Part shown: positions 22,802-22,917 of the stretch, piece after piece | Layout of the letters: every line of letters begins with the position of its first letter | How positions within the stretch are numbered: the stretch's first letter is position 1 | Source of the DNA: an uncultured Eubacterium sp. | Lineage (GTDB): Bacteria; Bacillota_A; Clostridia; Lachnospirales; Lachnospiraceae | NCBI GenBank assembly: GCA_948468465.1 | Contig: CAOKJJ010000070.1 | Location: 1 to 22,917, forward strand | Reading direction: 5' to 3' | Length of the DNA stretch: 22,917 nt | Notes under the pieces: model-generated | Told to the model about the DNA's origin: nothing | Databases searched by the model: none | The model's input: the letters and a program-made list of their open reading frames with translations, nothing else | Position numbers and translations under genes: made by a program

Positions 22802-22917
22802 GGATAAATTCCAGAAAAATTCAATTTTTTCAAAACAAATGCAACAGTTTCGATCATGTGTAGCATTTTATTACAAATTTCTAAGGAAATTATCATTTAA
22901 AATAATATACCATTCCC

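Overview
The window looks like a chromosomal segment of a spore-forming, low-to-mid GC Gram-positive anaerobe, most likely a clostridium of the Lachnospiraceae type. This is inferred from gene content: a GerW/YtfJ spore protein next to a DUF2953 (YtfI-like) protein, a UPF0291/DUF896 protein, a NusG-II plus Gx transporter pair, ruvAB followed by a ZapA-like gene, a zinc-type L28, and strong AGGAGG-like ribosome sites. No species assignment is possible from the sequence alone. No rRNA, tRNA, CRISPR array or transposase was seen. The content is mostly housekeeping, with several unusual details.

Left part (1-5008, + strand). A GC-rich structured repeat lies at the very edge. It is followed by a PrpR_N/PAS/AAA+/Fis regulator whose AAA+ motifs are badly degraded, a gap with a 53-bp direct repeat, a DUF362 protein with a C-terminal cysteine cluster, a palindrome, a HAD phosphatase and metF. 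Middle-left (5012-7216, - strand). A lipoprotein-type ApbE flavin transferase lies downstream of a YhcG/DUF1016 PDDEXK nuclease, which has a perfect consensus promoter arranged back to back with the promoter of the next + strand operon.

Middle (7381-13926, + strand). The order is UPF0291 protein, 5-formyl-THF cyclo-ligase, miaB, NusG-II membrane protein, Gx transporter, ruvA, ruvB, then a very long ZapA-like protein with its own promoter and decapeptide repeats. After a long hairpin (second copy of the edge repeat) comes a U32-family gene. Its reading frame is intact for 753 codons except for one TGA, which falls in a fifth copy of an 18-bp linker repeat. A SEDS glycosyltransferase and its partner penicillin-binding transpeptidase follow, overlapping by 4 bp.

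Right part (19426-22917). A Nudix hydrolase has its own promoter and a 5' leader hairpin. Next is a small operon (unknown 112-aa protein, DUF2953 protein with fifteen pentapeptide repeats, GerW) that ends in a strong terminator. On the - strand are a 45-aa membrane peptide and rpmB with its promoter and terminator.

Functional themes: one-carbon/folate metabolism (metF, cyclo-ligase), DNA repair (ruvAB), tRNA modification (miaB), division and wall synthesis (ZapA-like, SEDS, PBP), sporulation (GerW, DUF2953), and parts typical of flavin-based redox systems (ApbE, NusG-II, Gx transporter). I did not find a clearly new multi-gene system. The best leads are the dispersed hairpin element, the degraded regulator with its repeat-bearing target gap, and the stop codon inside the U32 linker minisatellite.
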